NCBI GenBank assembly: GCA_015258065.1
Contig: JABZIZ010000002.1
Coordinates: 148,916 to 212,915 of the forward strand
Source: Lachnospiraceae bacterium
GTDB taxonomy: Bacteria > Bacillota > Clostridia > Lachnospirales > Lachnospiraceae
Length of the DNA stretch: 64,000 bases
Direction of reading: 5' to 3'
The notes under the pieces were generated by a model. The model did no database searches and was not told where the DNA came from. It saw only the letters and a list, made by a program, of their open reading frames with translations. The translations under genes were made by a program, and so were the position numbers. Shown one piece after another: positions 46,338-56,224 of the stretch (the first letter of the stretch is position 1; each line of letters starts with the position of its first letter).

Positions 46338-49300
46338 GTGAAAAAAGAGGAATATAAAGAGCGTGCCATGAGGATTCGCTCGCTGGCAGACGAGCAAAAA
46401 TTCAAGGCCGCAGCTGATCTTGCGGATTCCATTGACTGGAACAGGGTTCGTAGTGTGAAGATGCTGGGACTGGTCAGTGATATTTATAAAGCAATCAGAC
46501 GATATAAGGACAGCAGAGACATCATGCTGTTAGCATATCAGCATGCGCCGGAAGACAGCAAGTTGGTTTACTATCTTTGCGAACTGGATCTGAAACTGGG
46601 AGATTTCATCGGAGCCATGGAGTGCTACAAGGAATTTGTACGCCTGGCGCCACAGGATGCGGGACGATATATCTTACAATATAAAATATATGAAGCGCAG
46701 GATGTCAGTTTGGAGGAGCGGGCATCCGTTCTGGAGGAGCTCAAAAAGCACAACTATATCCCGAAGTGGGGATATGAGTTGGCTTACCTCTATCATCGAA
46801 TGGGAATGGAAAGTGCCTGTGTCGCACAATGCGATGAAATGGCGGCCTGGTTCTGTAGAGGCAGCTATGTAGTCAAAGCGCTTGAGTTAAAAAATCTGCA
46901 TGCGCCGCTGAGCAAGGAACAGTATGACATTCTGGCACGGGAAAAGCCGGGGACCTATTTTGGAAGACCAGATGATTTCGAATCCGGAATGAGGCAGGAG
47001 AAGGATGAGAGGATGCAGCCCCAGTCTACGCTGCAACCACCCCTGCGGAATGCACAGGAAAGTAGAATCGGAAGGTTTCGGGATTATCAGGGGTTCGTGG
47101 CGCCGACAGGTTCATCACGGACAGGAACCGGGTGGCAGGTGCCGGACCAGTCTTGGGATATAGGGATAGAAGAGACAGAGGATCGGAATTGGACTGGTGC
47201 AGGGCAGCAGATCGTTGATTCATCATGGGAAGGCGTAGAACAAAAGACAGACGGGCAGAGATCTGAGACAGAAGAGACAGAGAACACAAATCAAGGAACC
47301 ATAGGACAGGAAGAAGTTGAGAGGAAGCGGAGTACGCTGCCGTACGAGCCGGAGCCGATAGAAACAGCGGGTGAACCGGTGCAGCTGCCGGACAACGAGC
47401 TTCCTGAATTGCTTCCCGGTAGCCGCTCTTCCGGGCAACAACCGGGAATAGATCAAAGCACCGGAAAGAGTCCGCAGATATCCGAAGAGCAGTGGCTTGA
47501 TTCTCTGCTTGCCCAGAGAACCGCGATGCCTCAGCAACAGGAAACAAACGGGCATTTTGATGAAATGCTGGAAATGGACGGAGACGGCCAGATGAGTCTC
47601 CTTGTCCCGGAGGGAGAGCCGGAAGAAGAGCAGGTTACAGGACAGATTTCCATTGATGATATCATGGCCAAGCTTCGGGAAGAAAATGAGACGAAGGTAG
47701 AGGAGAGAGTCAGCCAGATCGTTCATGGACGAACGGATGGTATGTTTCACTCTTTTGAGAGATCGGTACGAGAGGAGCATGATTTTTTTGCAGGCGGGGT
47801 CATAAGACCGGAGAAGACAGAAAAAAATGTCATTCATCCTAATGGGAATATTGTCCCGTTTGCGTATAGCGGAAGCAGTGAAACGGCAGCGGCCAATGCA
47901 CTGGAAGCAATTGCACGGCAGGCGGCGCTGGATGCGGAACATTCCGCTTCGGTATCGGAGAGGATACAGAATTCGTCCTCGCAGGAAACAGAAGAGTCTT
48001 TGTCTGTGCAGAACTCGGAAGCAGAAGCCTTAAGTGAGAATGACCGGAGAGGGGACGAAGAGAAAACGGAACAATCCGCCACCATCCATGCAGAGAAGCT
48101 TCCGGTAGATGGCGACATTGATCAATTACCGGAGGAGAAGCAGAGTTCCGATACGGATCATTTGCTGGAGGAGAAGAATTCAGACACAGATCAATTGATG
48201 GATCGGGAACCGGATCAGGATACGATTTCGCAAGAAGCCTCCCAGGACGACAGCGAGGAAGAATCCGCCCGGGAGGACAGCGAGGAAGAAGCCTCCCAGG
48301 ACGACAGCGAGGAAGAATCCGCAGAGGAAGCCACAGACGAGGGGGAGACAGAGGAAGTTCCGGCAGAGAAGACAGAAGGAGAGGTCCTGGGGCAGGAGAA
48401 GGCGGAAGCGGAAGAAGAGCCGGTACAAGATACCACAAAAGAGTCGGTGCAAGATTCCGCCAGGGAGTCGGTACAAGCTCCGGCTTCTGAAGAAGTACAG
48501 GGGGATGCTCTTACAAAGGCTCCGGGGAACCCTTCAGAAGAGAGTTTGGAAGATGTTTCGAAGAACTCTTTGGACGAGGTTTCGGAGAACCCGTCGGAAG
48601 AGTTTTCAGAGGAAGACACCGAGCGTGTTTCTGAAGGGCTTCCGGAGAAGATGGGGGCGAGCGAATCAGAGGAACTTCAAGAAGACAATGCAGAGGTGCT
48701 TCGAGAAAGTAGTCCGGAGGGGGAATCAGAGGTACTTCAGGAAGACAATCCGGAAGGTATTTCGGAGGAGACTCCGGATGAAAAAGCGGAAGAAGAGACA
48801 GCAGAAGAGATAAAAGAAGAGGCAGCACAGGGGCAGAATGTGCCGCGTTCCGAGAAGGCAAAACACAAACATAAAAGGCGTAAGGACAAGGAAGAAGGCA
48901 GGGCAACCGTATCGGCGGGCAATGTAGCGGAAAGAATCAAAGGCCTGTCGGAGCAGGAAAAGAAGCTGTATGGCAAGTTTCTGCATAATCATGATACTTG
49001 CAATCAAATTGTTCTGGCAATTGATGCGCTCAGTGCGGATCCGTCCATGGGCAATGCAGCCGTTACGGGAAAAGACGATGAAGAGACGCTGAATCTGGCA
49101 CAGGGCCTGATTCGTTCCATTGCGATTCATAACGAGAATTTTTCCGGAAGAGTTGCGAAAATTAAAGGAGACACCTTACCTGCTGTGCAAACAGAGGAGT
49201 TTTTGGAACAGCTGGAAAACGGCGCGATGATTATCACGGGTGCATCAAGGCTAACGAGAGATACGAGGAAAGAACTGATACGGGTTCTTAGTGAAAAGAA

Positions 49301-49685
49301 GAAGCATGTGCTGGTGATTCTGATCGATACACAGAAGCACATCGTGGATTTGCTAAATCGGAATCCGGCTCTGAGAGATCTCTTTCATGTACAGGTCAAT
49401 GCGGAGCGTTTGAACGTGGAGGGCCTGGTGGCTTATGGCAGGGAATACGCAAGGGAAAGAGAATATGCCATTGATCACATGGGAATCTTAGCTTTGCATT
49501 CCAGGATTGAAGAATTGCAGACTTATGACCATCAGGTGACGACAGAAGAAGTGATGAATATAGTAGATGAAGCGATCGAAAAAAGGGATCGGAGAAATTT
49601 TTCCAAACTGTTTGATACCCTCTCGCATAAATTGTATGATGAGGATGACATGATTATACTTGGGGAAAAGAACTTTTTACCATAA
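46338..49685 (+). CDS. Large TPR / acidic linker / degenerate AAA+-like protein
   Basis: An 1115-residue protein I cannot name. Residues about 1-200 are helical with TPR-like repeats (YLCELDLKLGDFIGAMECYKE is the clearest). About 200-860 is low-complexity, rich in Glu, Ser, Gln and Asp, with an 18-residue repeat near 633 and a motif GQISIDDIMAKL near 433. About 861-1115 is a folded domain whose order recalls CbbX/SpoVK-type AAA+ ATPases (HVLVILIDTQKHIVDLL, RNPALRDLFHV, a following LVAYGREYA helix), but the Walker A place reads VTGKDDEET and no DE-box is seen, so ATP hydrolysis is unlikely. No membrane helix. GTG start with AGGGGAG upstream. Confidence 0.7.
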   Translation: MKKEEYKERAMRIRSLADEQKFKAAADLADSIDWNRVRSVKMLGLVSDIYKAIRRYKDSRDIMLLAYQHAPEDSKLVYYLCELDLKLGDFIGAMECYKEFVRLAPQDAGRYILQYKIYEAQDVSLEERASVLEELKKHNYIPKWGYELAYLYHRMGMESACVAQCDEMAAWFCRGSYVVKALELKNLHAPLSKEQYDILAREKPGTYFGRPDDFESGMRQEKDERMQPQSTLQPPLRNAQESRIGRFRDYQGFVAPTGSSRTGTGWQVPDQSWDIGIEETEDRNWTGAGQQIVDSSWEGVEQKTDGQRSETEETENTNQGTIGQEEVERKRSTLPYEPEPIETAGEPVQLPDNELPELLPGSRSSGQQPGIDQSTGKSPQISEEQWLDSLLAQRTAMPQQQETNGHFDEMLEMDGDGQMSLLVPEGEPEEEQVTGQISIDDIMAKLREENETKVEERVSQIVHGRTDGMFHSFERSVREEHDFFAGGVIRPEKTEKNVIHPNGNIVPFAYSGSSETAAANALEAIARQAALDAEHSASVSERIQNSSSQETEESLSVQNSEAEALSENDRRGDEEKTEQSATIHAEKLPVDGDIDQLPEEKQSSDTDHLLEEKNSDTDQLMDREPDQDTISQEASQDDSEEESAREDSEEEASQDDSEEESAEEATDEGETEEVPAEKTEGEVLGQEKAEAEEEPVQDTTKESVQDSARESVQAPASEEVQGDALTKAPGNPSEESLEDVSKNSLDEVSENPSEEFSEEDTERVSEGLPEKMGASESEELQEDNAEVLRESSPEGESEVLQEDNPEGISEETPDEKAEEETAEEIKEEAAQGQNVPRSEKAKHKHKRRKDKEEGRATVSAGNVAERIKGLSEQEKKLYGKFLHNHDTCNQIVLAIDALSADPSMGNAAVTGKDDEETLNLAQGLIRSIAIHNENFSGRVAKIKGDTLPAVQTEEFLEQLENGAMIITGASRLTRDTRKELIRVLSEKKKHVLVILIDTQKHIVDLLNRNPALRDLFHVQVNAERLNVEGLVAYGREYAREREYAIDHMGILALHSRIEELQTYDHQVTTEEVMNIVDEAIEKRDRRNFSKLFDTLSHKLYDEDDMIILGEKNFLP
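48237..48322 (+). repeat. 54-nt in-frame coding repeat
   Basis: The 32-base segment beginning GCCTCCCAGGACGACAGC occurs at 48237 and again 54 bases later at 48291, with a partial copy between. It keeps the frame, adding 18-residue acidic units (S-Q-D-D-S-E-E-E pattern) to the linker. Confidence 0.85.
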
Positions 49686-49713
49686 TGCAGGATAGCAGGA
49701 CAGGGAGGCATTT

Positions 49714-51759
49714 ATGACAGACAGCAGGGTGTTTATTTCCGAGGCAGACGCCTATCTTTTCGGTCAAGGTACACATTATGACATATACAAAAAGCTTGGT
49801 GCTCATCCATCGCAGAAAAATGGCGAAAAAGGCTATTTTTTCGGTGTTTGGGCTCCGAATGCAGCACAGGTTTATGTCATCGGTGACTTTAACGAGTGGA
49901 AGGAAGAAAGCAACCCGATGGTCCGGATGGAAGAAAGCGACGGAATCTGGACGGCATTCATTCCCGGCGTACAAGAGGGAAGCCTGTATAAGTTTTTGAT
50001 TCTCACACCGGAAGGTAGGAAAATTTATAAGGCGGATCCCTTTGCAAATTATGCGGAGTTCAGACCGGGAACAGCATCCAGGACCACCGATCTTTCAACC
50101 TTTCGGTGGACAGATCAAAAGTGGCTTGAGGATAGGAGCAGGAAGAATCTCTACGAAGAGCCGATGGCGGTCTATGAATGCCATATCGGATCGTGGATGA
50201 AACATCCCAGTCATCCGGACGGTGGGTTTTATACCTATCGGGAATTCGGAGACCGCTTGTTAGAATATCTCAAGGAAATGAAGTATACGCATATCGAGCT
50301 GATGGGGATCGCCGAGCATCCTTTTGATGGATCCTGGGGGTACCAGGTGACCGGCTATTATGCACCGACTGCAAGGTATGGAACACCGGAAGACTTCATG
50401 TACCTGATCAATCTGATGCATCGAAACGGGATCGGGGTCATTCTGGATTGGGTACCGGCTCACTTTTGTCCGGATGAGCATGGACTGGCTTGCTTTGACG
50501 GACAGTGTATTTTTGAAGATCCGGATCCCAGAAAGGGTCAACATCCCGATTGGGGAACCAGAATCTTTAATCTGGCAAAAAACGAAGTAAAAAATTTCCT
50601 TATTGCAAACGCACTGTACTGGATCAGGGAATTTCATGTAGACGGACTGCGCGTGGATGCGGTTGCCTCTATGCTCTATCTGGACTATGGAAAGAAAGAT
50701 GGAGAATGGGTTGCAAATATCAATGGCGGCAATGAAAATCTGGATGCGATTGAATTTTTCAAACATCTAAACAGTGTGGTGCGCGGAACTTATCCGGAGG
50801 TCATGATGATTGCCGAAGAGTCGACCGCATGGCCCAGAGTGACGGATACCATTGAAAATGGAGGGCTTTATTTTACCTATAAATGGAACATGGGATGGAT
50901 GCATGATTTCTGTGACTATATGAAACTGGATCCCTTTTTCCGCAAGGGTGCGCATCATATGATGACGTTTGCGATGAGTTATAATTCATCGGAGCATTAT
51001 ATCCTGCCCTTATCCCATGACGAAGTCGTGCATTTGAAATGTTCGATGGTAGAAAAAATGCCCGGATATCAGGTAGACAAATATGCAAACCTGCGCGTAG
51101 GTTATACCTTCTTGTTTGGCCATTCCGGTAAAAAGTTGTTGTTCATGGGGCAGGATTTCGGACAGGAAAGAGAATGGAGTGAAGAAAGAGAACTCGATTG
51201 GTTTTTGCTGGGCCAGGATCTGAACAGAGGACTCAAAGATTACGTCAAGGAGCTGCTGGAGCTATACCGCAACTATCCGGTCATGTACAAAATAGACAGC
51301 GATTGGAGCGGCTTTGAATGGATCAATGCGGATGATGCGCAGCGTAGCATTTATTCCTTCTTCCGGAAAGATGAAACCGGAAAGAACCGAATTCTTTTCA
51401 TCCTGAATATGACGCCAATCGAATACAAAGATTTTCGGGTGGGTGTTCCGGAAGCGGGAACTTACAAGCTCTTGCTGGATTCCGCAAGTACGAAGTTCGG
51501 AGGTCAGGGCAGCAATATTTCCCGGACGATTCGGTCAAAGGACGGCGCTTGCGACTGGAGAGAGCAGTCGATCGGCTTTGACCTGCCGGCCTATGGAGCA
51601 GAAGTGTTTCTGATTCCGGATGCAAAGGAAGAAGTGCAGGCGGGCAAAAAAAGGACCGTTCGGAAAGAGACAGAGGTAAAAGAGAAAGAAAAGGAAGCGT
51701 CCACCGCATCCGGGAGAAAGACGGCTGCAAGGGCGAATAAAGGGAAAAAAGTTTCCTAA
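49714..51759 (+). CDS. glgB: 1,4-alpha-glucan branching enzyme
   Basis: A 681-residue GH13 enzyme that makes alpha-1,6 branches in glycogen. An N-terminal carbohydrate-binding module (VWAPNAAQVYVIGDFNEW) is followed by the barrel: DWVPAHF (about 244), DGLRVDAV with nucleophile Asp (about 310), IAEEST with acid Glu (about 365) and LPLSHDEVVH (about 434). The C-terminus carries an unusual Lys/Glu/Ala-rich tail of about 40 residues. No other glycogen gene is in the window. Strong GGGAGG ribosome binding site and its own terminator. Confidence 0.95.
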   Translation: MTDSRVFISEADAYLFGQGTHYDIYKKLGAHPSQKNGEKGYFFGVWAPNAAQVYVIGDFNEWKEESNPMVRMEESDGIWTAFIPGVQEGSLYKFLILTPEGRKIYKADPFANYAEFRPGTASRTTDLSTFRWTDQKWLEDRSRKNLYEEPMAVYECHIGSWMKHPSHPDGGFYTYREFGDRLLEYLKEMKYTHIELMGIAEHPFDGSWGYQVTGYYAPTARYGTPEDFMYLINLMHRNGIGVILDWVPAHFCPDEHGLACFDGQCIFEDPDPRKGQHPDWGTRIFNLAKNEVKNFLIANALYWIREFHVDGLRVDAVASMLYLDYGKKDGEWVANINGGNENLDAIEFFKHLNSVVRGTYPEVMMIAEESTAWPRVTDTIENGGLYFTYKWNMGWMHDFCDYMKLDPFFRKGAHHMMTFAMSYNSSEHYILPLSHDEVVHLKCSMVEKMPGYQVDKYANLRVGYTFLFGHSGKKLLFMGQDFGQEREWSEERELDWFLLGQDLNRGLKDYVKELLELYRNYPVMYKIDSDWSGFEWINADDAQRSIYSFFRKDETGKNRILFILNMTPIEYKDFRVGVPEAGTYKLLLDSASTKFGGQGSNISRTIRSKDGACDWREQSIGFDLPAYGAEVFLIPDAKEEVQAGKKRTVRKETEVKEKEKEASTASGRKTAARANKGKKVS

Positions 51760-51794
51760 GGGAGTAAGAAATATTTTCAAATGACCGAAATATA

Positions 51795-51832
51795 GAGTGA
51801 TTGCCAGGGAGGGCGATCACTCTTTTCTTTTT
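51795..51832 (+). terminator. Terminator of glgB
   Basis: GAGTGATTGCC pairs with GGCGATCACTC (one G-T pair) around a six-base loop, followed by TTTTCTTT. Confidence 0.9.
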
Positions 51833-51905
51833 ATCTGTCAATATTCTTCGTTTCTTCACGGATGAGGACTCGGAAAGACTTCGTAAAGGGTGGTAGGTTT
51901 ACGCA

Positions 51906-54900
51906 GTGAATATCGTACTGGATCATCATTCCGCAGAAGAAATCCGTGTACAGGATCTTTCTAAGCGAACAGAGCCCCATTTAGGGAAAACAGAAGTGCT
52001 GTCCGGACTTCATAGAAAGTTACAGGAGAAGACGAACCCTGCCTTTCGCAGAGACCATGCACAGGTTTTACCCGGACAGGAGAGAGAAAAAAACTCTGCG
52101 CTGATTGAAAGACAGGCGCAAAAGGGCCAGGAGACCATGAGAAAGATGGAACTGGTCTTATCTCATACTTTGTCCTCTGCCGATTATCAAAAGGCAAAAC
52201 AGGAAGGCTTCGATTGGTCGAAAATCGATTTTGATCAAGCCGTTACGATCATGGATCACATCAAGGCGGCGGTTCTCGCAGGAGGGGAAGAGGTAAGCGG
52301 GTTTACCGACCGGATTGACCTCAAAAAGCTGGAAGAAATTACCGGCTCCGCCAGTAGAGCCATCCAATTGAAAAATTCATTTGAAGAAAACGATCTTCCT
52401 TTAACAGAAGAAAATTTAGACGCGGTAAAAAAAGTGGTCGAACTAAATGAAATGCTGGAAGAACCGTCTTCGGAAGCGATTCATTTTTTGCTGGAAAATC
52501 AATCCGAAATCAGTCTCAAAAATCTATATGTGGCCGAGCATGCCTGTGCGGAAGGAAGGTGGAAGAGCACTCAAGATCAAAAAGCAGAGGACGAGAAACA
52601 GAATCTGCTGAAAGATCCCAATCTGCAGGGGCAGATTCGAAATCTGATTCAGGATGCAGGGCTGTCCGGCAGACGGGAAGAAGCGGAAGATACGGCAAAA
52701 GAGCTGTTTCTTCAAGGGACACCGTTGACAAAGGACAATTTAAAAGCAGCGGTCGATCTGAAGTCGATTGCCGTCCCGCTTTCCTTTACAGAACTGACCA
52801 AACTGGCAGCAGGAGCTCTTGCAAACGGAGAGAAACCGCAGGATTGTTCGTTTATTAAGCCTGGCAATCTCTATCGTAAGGCGCAGGAAATAGAGAAACA
52901 AGTCAGAAGTATTACAGAAGATCAACTGTCGGAAGTGTTGCAAAATGGAAAGGATTTGACGATTCAAAACCTGACCGAGGCGAAAGGAGTCCGGGGCCAG
53001 GGAGGAATCGAGTTGTTGTCGGCTAGAAGGCAGTTAGAGGAAGTGAGACTTGCGATGAGCGCGGAAGTCAATCTGGTGATGCTGCGGAAGGGAATCCAGA
53101 TTGATACGGTTCCGATGAAAAAACTGATTCAGGAACTGGACCGGGCCATAGAAGAGAAAGCGGTCTCGCTCTTTGGGGGATCTGCACCAGAGACAGAGGG
53201 GGAAGAAGAAAGCAAAAAAGTCGAAGGCTGTGTTGCAAAATATCGTCTTTATCTGGAAACAAATGCGAAGGTGGAAAGCTTTAAAGAACTCCCTCTGGGC
53301 GTGCTTGGCGCAATGAAGGACACCTTTGAAGAAGATACTCTCGATGATATTTTTACAGGGGCGCAAACCTGGAAGCTGAGAAATAAAACAGCACAAGATC
53401 TTTATGAACAGATGCAAACAGAAGTCAGGGCCGATCTTGGCGATGATATCAAAAAGGCTTTTGCAAGAATCGATTCTCTATTGGAGGAAAACGGGTTCGA
53501 CATAAACGAGGAAAATCGTCGTGCGGTTAGAGCACTTGGCAGGAACAGAATGGACATTTCATCCGAAAATCTTTCTGCCGTACGAGCAATGGACAGTAAG
53601 TTAAGGCAGGTTGTGCACTGCTTGAAACCGGGTGCCGTACTGGAGATGATCCGGGAAAATAAAAACCCGTTGAAAATGACAATAGAAGAACTGGCGGAGT
53701 ATTTCAGGCAAAAACAAAAAGACCCTCAGTTTGAAGAAGAAAAATATGCGAATTTTCTCTACAAGCTGGACCGGACGGGAGGGATTACAGAGGCGGAGAG
53801 AGAGAGTTACATTGGGATCTATCGTCTTTTTGCCAATCTGGAAAAAACGGATCATGCTGCCATTGCGTATTTGTTAAATACAGGTGCAGAAATGACCGTA
53901 AAAAATCTGTTGGGAGCGCAGAGATCCCTACAGACGAGTAAGAAGGGGATCAATATCAAAGCAGATCAAAACTTTGCAGGGCTTGATTTACTGCAAAACC
54001 AATCCTCTATCGACGAGCAGATTGCAAGTGCATTTTCCTACTACGGGAGTAAGTCTTCACATATTTTTTCCTTATTGGAGCCGGAAAAGTTGCACGCAAT
54101 GAAGAGGGACAGAAACCAGGCGGATCCGGAGGAAGCGACCCTGGTTGAGTTGGACGAGGCTATGCAGGAAACGGACGGGGAGGAAGAGCTGGGGCTGGAG
54201 TTGGAGCAGGCACAAAGAGTTGAGCTTCGTAAGACCCTGGACCATCCGGAAGAAGCCGGGAAACTGTTAGAAGAAAGCGGCATTTCTGTGAGTGTGGATC
54301 ACCTTCTGGGGGCAAAGAAAGTTTTGCAGAATCGAAGCAGGAAGGGGAATCGGCATCTGGTGGTCCAGGAAGAGGCGTTCACCGGGCAGCAAAGCGAGCT
54401 GCGAAAGCTCCTTCCCGCACTGGGGGAGGTAGAAGATTATCCTCAATTTTACCGCGAGAAGATGGAGCAAGTTGCAACAAAACTGCACGAGGTGACAGAA
54501 AACGAAAAGAAGGGGTTCTTGGATATCAAAGCGATTACCCTACTGCATAAACAGTTATCCGTCATGAGCGCAATGGCGAATAAAGATCACTTCGAAATTC
54601 CGCTTGAGAGCGAAAACGGCATGATTTCCATGAGTGTGACACTAAGGCGCGGAGGAGACAAACAGAAAAATCCGGAAGCGGAAATTGTTTTGGAAGTACA
54701 GGAAGGCAATATACTGCGGGCGAATCTCCGGGCGGACGAAGGAATCTCGATTACAGAGGTCGAATTATCAGAAGCAGATTGCCCGGAAAATAAGAGAAAG
54801 ATAGAAGAATTGAAAGAACGGTTTTCCGAGCTGTTTGGCGAGGAGAAGCAAGGAAAGACAAGTCAAGTGAAGGAGCTGCTGATGGGAGCAAAATGCCTCG

Positions 54901-54941
54901 TAAAGGCAGCGTTGCCGCTTTATGTACAGGAAGGTGCATGA
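51906..54941 (+). CDS. Large repeat protein upstream of flagellin (DUF6240-like)
   Basis: A 1011-residue, soluble, mostly helical protein. At least eight copies of a motif with pattern L-x3-G-x2-[LIM]-[ST]-x2-N-L-x2-A occur at about residues 160, 195, 267, 344, 524, 545, 655 and 786, for example GTPLTKDNLKAAVDL and GAEMTVKNLLGAQ. The last 100 residues differ (MSVTLRRGGD, EIVLEVQEGNILRANL) and vaguely recall the C-terminal domain of flagellar hook-length proteins. I think it belongs to DUF6240, known near flagellar genes of Lachnospiraceae, but this is from memory. It is 33 bases before flagellin on the same strand. GTG start with a weak site; no sigma-28 promoter seen. Confidence 0.65.
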   Translation: MNIVLDHHSAEEIRVQDLSKRTEPHLGKTEVLSGLHRKLQEKTNPAFRRDHAQVLPGQEREKNSALIERQAQKGQETMRKMELVLSHTLSSADYQKAKQEGFDWSKIDFDQAVTIMDHIKAAVLAGGEEVSGFTDRIDLKKLEEITGSASRAIQLKNSFEENDLPLTEENLDAVKKVVELNEMLEEPSSEAIHFLLENQSEISLKNLYVAEHACAEGRWKSTQDQKAEDEKQNLLKDPNLQGQIRNLIQDAGLSGRREEAEDTAKELFLQGTPLTKDNLKAAVDLKSIAVPLSFTELTKLAAGALANGEKPQDCSFIKPGNLYRKAQEIEKQVRSITEDQLSEVLQNGKDLTIQNLTEAKGVRGQGGIELLSARRQLEEVRLAMSAEVNLVMLRKGIQIDTVPMKKLIQELDRAIEEKAVSLFGGSAPETEGEEESKKVEGCVAKYRLYLETNAKVESFKELPLGVLGAMKDTFEEDTLDDIFTGAQTWKLRNKTAQDLYEQMQTEVRADLGDDIKKAFARIDSLLEENGFDINEENRRAVRALGRNRMDISSENLSAVRAMDSKLRQVVHCLKPGAVLEMIRENKNPLKMTIEELAEYFRQKQKDPQFEEEKYANFLYKLDRTGGITEAERESYIGIYRLFANLEKTDHAAIAYLLNTGAEMTVKNLLGAQRSLQTSKKGINIKADQNFAGLDLLQNQSSIDEQIASAFSYYGSKSSHIFSLLEPEKLHAMKRDRNQADPEEATLVELDEAMQETDGEEELGLELEQAQRVELRKTLDHPEEAGKLLEESGISVSVDHLLGAKKVLQNRSRKGNRHLVVQEEAFTGQQSELRKLLPALGEVEDYPQFYREKMEQVATKLHEVTENEKKGFLDIKAITLLHKQLSVMSAMANKDHFEIPLESENGMISMSVTLRRGGDKQKNPEAEIVLEVQEGNILRANLRADEGISITEVELSEADCPENKRKIEELKERFSELFGEEKQGKTSQVKELLMGAKCLVKAALPLYVQEGA

Positions 54942-54974
54942 ACAGAAATCCAGGATTAAACGGGAGGAAATGAG

Positions 54975-56159
54975 ATGATTATTAATTACAATGTTTCAGC
55001 GTTAATTGCCAGCAATGCCTTATTCCATAATGACAAACAGTTATCGGAGTCGATCGGAAAGCTGACGAGCGGATACAAGATCAATCACGCCAAGGACAAT
55101 CCGTCCGGGTTGGCAATGGCAAAACGAATGAATGCGCAGATTCAGTGTATGAAGGTGGCTGATGATTCTACAAATGACGGAATCAATATCATCAAAACCG
55201 CGGATGGAGTGCTGGGAGAGCTGCAGGACATGCTGCAGAGAATGAATGAACTATCGATCAAGGCTGCCAACGGCACAAATACCGAAGATGACCGTGAGAC
55301 CATTCAGAGAGAGATCACGCAGTTAAAGAGTGAGGTTACAAGAATTGCGGATGCGACACAATTTAACGGGCGAAACCTTTTGGACGGGACCTTTGATTAT
55401 CGCACGTATACCACGGTAGGTGGAGCAACGGATCCGAAGGTGGAGGTGAGCTATTATTCCGATGAAATGAGGAGCGGAAAATACACGATCGCGATGCCAC
55501 AGGCGAACTATAATGCGAGCGGAAACCGTCTGGAAAATATAACGGCGGGGGCGCCGGTGACCGTCACCGATGCGGACGGACAGGTTATTCCGGACATGAT
55601 TGTGAAATCGTATGACGGAGACATCATAAAGATTGCAAATGATAAAGGGCAGGAAATTGATGTCAAAGCCGACCGAAATATTGCGGCAGGAGAGCTGGTA
55701 GAAGTAGATTTGACCGGAATTTGTGCCATGAGCATTCAAGTAGGTGCAAATGAGGGACAGTTATTGGATGTTCGAATTCCCAGGATTTCCCTCTCAACCC
55801 TTGGCATCTATAATACAAATGTCACAAAGGAAAGAGATCCTGCGGCAGTGGCAGCAGGCCAGCTGAATTCACAGCAAGCTTCGCAAATGGCGATTGCGGA
55901 AGTGAAGAATGCCATTCATGAAATTTCCAATATCCGTTCCAGGCTGGGAGCGTATCAGAACAGGATGGAGCATACGGATAGTAATCTGAACAGCACCGGA
56001 GAGAACATGACCGCATCCTATTCCAGGCTGATGGATCTCGACATGGCAGAAGAGATGACCAATTATTCTACCTTGCAGGTTCTTACACAGGCGGGCATCT
56101 CCATCCTTTCACAGGCAAATGAAAGACCGGCGCAAGCCTTGCAGCTATTGCAGAACTAA
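54975..56159 (+). CDS. hag: Flagellin
   Basis: A 394-residue flagellar filament protein. The conserved N-terminal D0/D1 part (IINYNVSALIASNAL, LTSGYKINHAKDNPSGLA, DGINIIKTADGVLGE) and C-terminal part (NIRSRLGAYQNRMEHT, ILSQANERPAQALQLLQN) frame a short variable centre (about 140-270). Strong GGGAGG site. It follows the large repeat protein and precedes a FliS chaperone; no other flagellar genes are in the window. Confidence 0.96.
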   Translation: MIINYNVSALIASNALFHNDKQLSESIGKLTSGYKINHAKDNPSGLAMAKRMNAQIQCMKVADDSTNDGINIIKTADGVLGELQDMLQRMNELSIKAANGTNTEDDRETIQREITQLKSEVTRIADATQFNGRNLLDGTFDYRTYTTVGGATDPKVEVSYYSDEMRSGKYTIAMPQANYNASGNRLENITAGAPVTVTDADGQVIPDMIVKSYDGDIIKIANDKGQEIDVKADRNIAAGELVEVDLTGICAMSIQVGANEGQLLDVRIPRISLSTLGIYNTNVTKERDPAAVAAGQLNSQQASQMAIAEVKNAIHEISNIRSRLGAYQNRMEHTDSNLNSTGENMTASYSRLMDLDMAEEMTNYSTLQVLTQAGISILSQANERPAQALQLLQN

Positions 56160-56224
56160 AGGAAATCCATCCACCTGTCAAAAGCGGATGTCATATTTAA
56201 TCGGTAGAGGAAAAGAGGTCGGGG

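Noticed and set aside
47223..48906. Several long minus-strand frames opposite the large TPR protein
   Set aside because: They mirror the biased acidic coding sequence of the plus gene (giving Leu/Ser/Pro-rich translations) and have no ribosome binding sites or recognisable domains.
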